The translations under genes were made by a program, and so were the position numbers. 7,070 nucleotides of DNA, taken from an uncultured Erysipelotrichaceae bacterium. GTDB lineage: Bacteria > Bacillota_I > Bacilli_A > Erysipelotrichales > Erysipelotrichaceae. Below are positions 5,718 through 7,070 of this stretch, one piece after another. Location of the stretch: contig CAJUGR010000050.1 in NCBI GenBank assembly GCA_910586285.1, forward strand, positions 6,329 to 13,398, in the 5' to 3' direction. The notes under the pieces are model-generated. The model was not told the origin of the DNA, did not search any database, and saw only the letters and a program-made list of their open reading frames with translations. Position 1 is the stretch's first letter. Each line of letters begins with the position of its first letter.

Positions 5718-6737
5718 ATGAGAACTTATAGCGATGAAGAATTGGTTGAAAAAGTGTTACAGGGCGATGAAGGAGCGTTTGCGGAATTATACGAGCGATA
5801 CCATAAGCGTTTGGAATTTGTTGCATATCGTTTATGTAAAAACAGCGAGGATGCAAAGGATGCCGTCCAGCAGACTTTTCTGCAGATTCATACATCGCTG
5901 CACACCTTAAGAGAGCCCAAACGGTTTTATCATTGGTGCTGTAAGATTATTCATGGTAAATGTACGGATATGTTTCGTAAGAACCGTGATATTTATTTGG
6001 ATGTGGATCACAGTCCGCTGGTCAGTGCCATGGTAGAGGAGCGAGAGGATTTTTTACCGCAAAATCAAATGCACTTTGCCAGTGATCGAGAAGTTTTATT
6101 GAATATGTTGGATCAGCTTCCGTTGGTACAAAGACAAGTGGTGATGATGGTTTATTTTGACCAGTTGAGTATGCAGGATTGCGCAGCGATCTTAAATGTT
6201 CCGGAAGGAACCGTAAAAAGTCGCTTGTTTACCGCAAAGAAAACATTGCGGGAAATGATTAAGGATTATAATGAACAAAATGAAACGCCATTAAACTTCA
6301 AGGCGACGACCATGGAAGCAATGATAACTGCCGTGTTGTTGAAAGAATACGGTGCTTTCAGTAATCATGCATTGCTTGGTGCGACCACAAAGACGCAACA
6401 TTTTTCTCCACGGGGAAAAGCATTTACGGCTACCGCAATCACGTTTGCCTTGGTGTGCGTGGGAATCGGCTATCACTATAACCAGAATCATGAGGAAGCG
6501 CCGGTGACAGCAAAAGCACCGCTGCAATATCAGGGCCGCGATATTCATAATTCACAGGAAGCATATTTTATCTTGCGTAATTGGGCGGTAAATGAAAAAC
6601 AGATGCAAAATCGCGATACGCAAGAAGTAACAGCCATCAAGGCTTTATATGAATATTTGAAACAAAATGATGATGCTTATTACGACATTTTACAACAAGA
6701 TGGCTGGGATGTCGCTTTTGAAGCACTGTTGCCATAA
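5718..6737 (+). CDS. ECF-type RNA polymerase sigma factor fused to a transmembrane anchor and extracytoplasmic tail
   Basis: The cytoplasmic part is a standard ECF sigma factor: sigma2 at about 20-92, with the region 2.2 pattern EDAKDAVQQTFLQIH (44-58), a linker, then sigma4 at about 123-180 with the helix-turn-helix MQDCAAILNVPEGTVKSRLF (152-171). The protein continues to 339 residues, nearly double a typical ECF factor. A 50-residue linker leads to one hydrophobic helix (about 235-252, AFTATAITFALVCVGIGY) preceded by PRGK, then a polar, mostly helical-looking tail (255-339). The basic residues before the helix predict an N-in/C-out topology, placing the tail outside. The tail matches no family I recognise; it may sense an envelope signal or hold the sigma domain at the membrane (inference). 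Start: ATG at 5718 with GAGGTG five bases upstream. No separate anti-sigma gene is seen on either side, although the gene after it is incomplete. Confidence 0.9.
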   Translation: MRTYSDEELVEKVLQGDEGAFAELYERYHKRLEFVAYRLCKNSEDAKDAVQQTFLQIHTSLHTLREPKRFYHWCCKIIHGKCTDMFRKNRDIYLDVDHSPLVSAMVEEREDFLPQNQMHFASDREVLLNMLDQLPLVQRQVVMMVYFDQLSMQDCAAILNVPEGTVKSRLFTAKKTLREMIKDYNEQNETPLNFKATTMEAMITAVLLKEYGAFSNHALLGATTKTQHFSPRGKAFTATAITFALVCVGIGYHYNQNHEEAPVTAKAPLQYQGRDIHNSQEAYFILRNWAVNEKQMQNRDTQEVTAIKALYEYLKQNDDAYYDILQQDGWDVAFEALLP

Positions 6738-6778
6738 CATATAGCGCTAAAGCGTTTTAATCATAAATGTTATCTCCC

Positions 6779-6806
6779 AATAATCGCATTGCGATTATTC
6801 TTTTCT
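6779..6806 (+). terminator. Rho-independent terminator after the sigma gene
   Basis: AATAATCGC (6779-6787) pairs perfectly with GCGATTATT (6791-6799) around a 3-base ATT loop, followed by CTTTTC. A smaller hairpin, CGCT-AA-AGCG with four Ts (6745-6758), lies just after the stop codon and may add to it. Together they should limit read-through into the next gene. Confidence 0.7.
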
Positions 6807-6878
6807 ACTGCAAAAAATACAAACCATTTCGTTTTAAAAATTCAAGTTAAAAAATAAAATAATTTTTTTGTATATAAA

Positions 6879-6906
6879 TGAACTTTTCGATACTCGGCTA
6901 CGACTA
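6879..6906 (+). promoter_or_regulatory. Candidate ECF-sigma-dependent promoter for the right-edge gene
   Basis: TGAAC (6879-6883), a 17-base spacer and CGACTA (6901-6906) resemble ECF promoters such as the B. subtilis SigX form TGTAAC-N17-CGAC. It lies after the sigma-gene terminator and about 37 bases before the next gene's Shine-Dalgarno. A short inverted repeat, CGATA (6888-6892) with TATCG (6909-6913), overlaps it. The only SigA-like alternative nearby is an AT-rich TATATA at 6871 with no good -35. Confidence 0.45.
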
Positions 6907-6955
6907 GTTATCGCTTAGGACTGGATTGATTGTGTAGATAGTGAGAGGATGAGTG

Positions 6956-7070
6956 ATGATGAGAAAGAAGATTCTCGTAGCATTGATTGCTTTAATGGGG
7001 ACTTTTTCAGTGGGGTATGCGTATTATAATCAACGTATGGCTGCGGCAAGTGTATCGTCTGGAGGAACGG
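6956..7070 (+). CDS. N-terminus of an exported or membrane-anchored protein (partial, 3' end outside window)
   Basis: From the ATG at 6956 the frame stays open to the window edge (38 complete codons). The product starts MMRKK, continues with a hydrophobic run ILVALIALMGTFSVGYAYY (6-24) and then becomes polar and small-residue rich (NQRMAAASVSSGGT). This is a Sec signal peptide or signal anchor; there is no lipobox cysteine. GAGAGGA (6943-6949) supplies the Shine-Dalgarno; the ATG at 6956 is 6-7 bases away, and the ATG at 6959 is an alternative. Membrane-fusion (HlyD-type) adaptors and other extracytoplasmic proteins begin like this, but the fragment cannot tell them apart. Its position after the membrane-anchored sigma factor and an ECF-like promoter suggests it belongs to that sigma factor's regulon (inference). 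Confidence 0.7.
   Translation, partial: MMRKKILVALIALMGTFSVGYAYYNQRMAAASVSSGGT

Noticed and set aside
5928..5965. His/Cys cluster in the sigma2 region (HWCC, H79, C82) as a possible zinc site
   Set aside because: These positions align with the ordinary region after 2.4-type helices in ECF factors, where single Cys residues are common; no clear zinc-binding spacing is shared with a known ZAS or similar motif.
1480..6737. htrA and the membrane-anchored sigma gene as one envelope-stress operon
   Set aside because: They are on opposite strands, about 3 kb apart, separated by two other genes with their own promoters and terminators.

Overview
The window looks like ordinary chromosome of a low-GC Firmicute. 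AT-rich intergenic DNA separates moderately AT-rich genes, Shine-Dalgarno sites are strong (AAGGAGG/AGGAGG), promoters are SigA-like and the terminators are compact hairpins with U-tracts. The fermentative L-lactate dehydrogenase, the long CBS/DRTGG-type family II pyrophosphatase and the DhaS-like TetR regulator would suit an Erysipelotrichia-like gut or oral anaerobe. That placement is an inference from protein style, not from a marker gene. No rRNA, tRNA, CRISPR array, insertion sequence or phage gene is visible.

Layout. The 3' end of a membrane-protein gene (+) enters at position 1 and is closed by a terminator. A spacer of about 290 bp carries two more hairpins. Two minus-strand genes follow, each with its own promoter and terminator: ldh (384-1343) and a membrane-anchored HtrA/DegP-type serine protease (1480-2733). 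A divergent intergenic region (2734-3005) drives htrA leftward and ppaC rightward. It holds several TTTTCACA-like octamers on the htrA coding strand, resembling the elements upstream of Bacillus subtilis htrA/htrB. ppaC (3006-4643) encodes a regulated, CBS-domain-containing family II pyrophosphatase. It converges on a TetR-family regulator gene (4748-5335, minus), and the two genes have back-to-back terminators.

A stretch of about 380 bp with no recognisable gene (5336-5717) carries the tetR promoter, an inverted repeat, a 13-codon ORF with a good ribosome-binding site, and the promoter of an ECF-type sigma factor gene (5718-6737). That sigma factor is the most unusual gene here: its sigma2-sigma4 core is followed by a linker, one transmembrane helix and an extracytoplasmic tail of about 85 residues. 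After its terminator, a sequence resembling an ECF promoter (TGAAC-N17-CGAC) precedes a gene for an exported or membrane-anchored protein that runs off the right edge. The arrangement suggests a membrane-tethered sigma factor controlling an adjacent envelope gene.

Functional picture. ldh regenerates NAD+ at the end of glycolysis. PpaC removes pyrophosphate under adenine-nucleotide control. HtrA handles misfolded exported proteins, and the sigma factor probably links an envelope signal to transcription. The genes appear to be transcribed as separate single-gene units, so proximity alone does not show that they act together.
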